The notes below the pieces were generated by a model. It worked only from the letters and a program-made list of their open reading frames with translations, did not search any database and was not told where the DNA came from. DNA of 64,000 bases from Sphingopyxis sp. (lineage in GTDB: Bacteria > Pseudomonadota > Alphaproteobacteria > Sphingomonadales > Sphingomonadaceae), in the NCBI GenBank assembly GCA_013823985.1, contig PNNB01000047.1, positions 1-64,000 on the forward strand, given 5' to 3'. Position numbers and translations under genes: made by a program. Positions within the stretch are counted from its first letter, which is position 1, and the number at the start of each line of letters is the position of its first letter. Shown piece by piece: positions 63,284-64,000 of this stretch.

Positions 63284-63492
63284 CAAGCCTTGAACGCCTG
63301 GTGTATATGCTCAACCAGATCGCAACCAATCTGGCGACAGATCCAGATCCCGTGACCGCGATAGCTGAGCATGTCCAGTTGTTCTGGGATCCACGGATGA
63401 AACAGATGATCCTCGAAAGCGATCGCGAAGGGCTTTGTCCGGCTGCGGCTGCTGCGGTGCAACGTTTAGCGCAAGCCCATGCCTCAGCCTGA
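63280..63492 (+). CDS. fdsD: Formate dehydrogenase delta subunit
   Basis: A 70-residue protein typical of FdsD: LVYMLNQIATNL at the start and HVQLFWDPRMKQMI in the middle. In Cupriavidus and Rhodobacter enzymes this small subunit is needed for assembly or stability of the complex. The GTG start overlaps the fdsA stop. Its own stop lies 12 bases inside fdhD. Confidence 0.9.
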   Translation: MTSLERLVYMLNQIATNLATDPDPVTAIAEHVQLFWDPRMKQMILESDREGLCPAAAAAVQRLAQAHASA

Positions 63493-64000
63493 AAATGGCG
63501 CGACACCGCTGCACTTTACCGCCATCAAATCGAACGGCAGTGCCAGTGCACAAATCGTTCGGCTCACAATAATCGAAGCAGCAGTCGCGATTGAGTATAA
63601 CGGGATTGGCTATGCTGTGATGATGGCAACGCCTGTCGACCTTCATGATTATGCCACTGGCTTTAGCCTGTCCGAAGGCCTGATCGAGAACCCCGACCAG
63701 ATTTTGGCGATCGACATCCACGAGACGGAAATGGGCTGGATTGTCCGGATTCAAATTCCCAATGCCAATGCCGAAAAGGTGATTGAGCGTGCACGGCAAC
63801 GAGTTTCAGAAAGCAGTTGCGGGCTTTGTGGTATGGACAATTTGCAGGAGGTCATGCGTCCCCTTCCCCCCGTCAGCAGCATGATTGATGTCCCCGACAG
63901 CGCTATATTCAAAGCCTTGTCATCCATGCGCGAACATCAGACGTTGAATGCAGCGACAGGGTCCGCCCACGCAGCGGCCTTTTGCGCGCCGGACGGGAGC
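63479..64000 (+). CDS. fdhD: Formate dehydrogenase sulfurtransferase FdhD, 3' end beyond window
   Basis: The first 174 codons of fdhD; the gene runs off the window without a stop. FdhD moves sulfur from a cysteine desulfurase to the bis-MGD cofactor, which makes formate dehydrogenase active. YATGFSLSEGLI and the loop SCGLCGMDNL with its essential cysteines are clear, as is TGSAHAAAFC near the end of the visible part. The ATG lies 14 bases before the end of fdsD, so the two genes overlap. Confidence 0.9.
   Translation, partial: MPQPENGATPLHFTAIKSNGSASAQIVRLTIIEAAVAIEYNGIGYAVMMATPVDLHDYATGFSLSEGLIENPDQILAIDIHETEMGWIVRIQIPNANAEKVIERARQRVSESSCGLCGMDNLQEVMRPLPPVSSMIDVPDSAIFKALSSMREHQTLNAATGSAHAAAFCAPDGS

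Overview
The window looks like chromosomal DNA of an alphaproteobacterium of the order Sphingomonadales (Sphingopyxis/Sphingorhabdus/Novosphingobium-like). The pointers are two large TonB-dependent receptors, a TPR-sulfotransferase beside one of them, NodT-type outer-membrane lipoproteins, an fdsGBAD formate dehydrogenase, and coding DNA with GC-rich third positions. This placement comes from gene content only. I see no rRNA, tRNA, CRISPR array, prophage or intact insertion sequence.

Layout. 1-2867: end of an acyl-CoA synthetase, a Baeyer-Villiger-type monooxygenase and an alpha/beta hydrolase with overlapping ends, a plausible ketone-to-ester-to-acid route. 2868-7141: gene-poor DNA with a probable small RNA ending in a strong intrinsic terminator, then a TonB-dependent receptor and 600 bp of apparently non-coding DNA. 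7142-11920: EmrA/EmrB/NodT tripartite efflux operon with a divergent MarR regulator. 12536-17478: a DevBCA-like ABC exporter with its own outer-membrane lipoprotein, and a divergent TetR regulator over a long palindrome. 17827-23433: two sensor kinases, two response regulators and a lipoprotein S41 protease in one operon, divergent from a secreted NTF2-like protein and an OmpW porin. 25070-27477: haloalkane dehalogenase, SDR and TetR regulator, with two copies of one 21-bp inverted repeat. 27585-34252: two small exported or membrane proteins, a transketolase/E1-like enzyme divergent from an Lrp regulator, an amino-acid permease and an omega-aminotransferase.

35041-64000 appears devoted largely to oxidising small organic compounds and C1 units. 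A four-gene operon (35041-42220) encodes two dimethylglycine/sarcosine-dehydrogenase-like flavoproteins, a Rieske oxygenase of the betaine-demethylase type and a zinc-less medium-chain reductase. A second operon (44362-55747) runs TonB receptor, TPR-sulfotransferase, MFS transporter, aldehyde dehydrogenase, enolase-superfamily dehydratase, GMC oxidoreductase and LysR regulator, covering uptake through oxidation. From 55982 a third run carries formyl-THF deformylase, glutathione-dependent formaldehyde dehydrogenase and NAD-dependent formate dehydrogenase with its maturation genes mobA and fdhD (cut by the window end). Formaldehyde or methylene-THF released by the first operon could be burned to CO2 by the third. 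That link is inferred from neighbourhood and known chemistry; the substrate is not visible from sequence.

The least expected signals are the shared TetR operator pair around the dehalogenase, the 28-bp palindrome at the ABC exporter, a small-RNA candidate at 3360-3446, a start-less reading frame hidden between two opposite-strand genes at 43203-43424, and the Asp/Glu difference at the folate site of the two paired flavoproteins.
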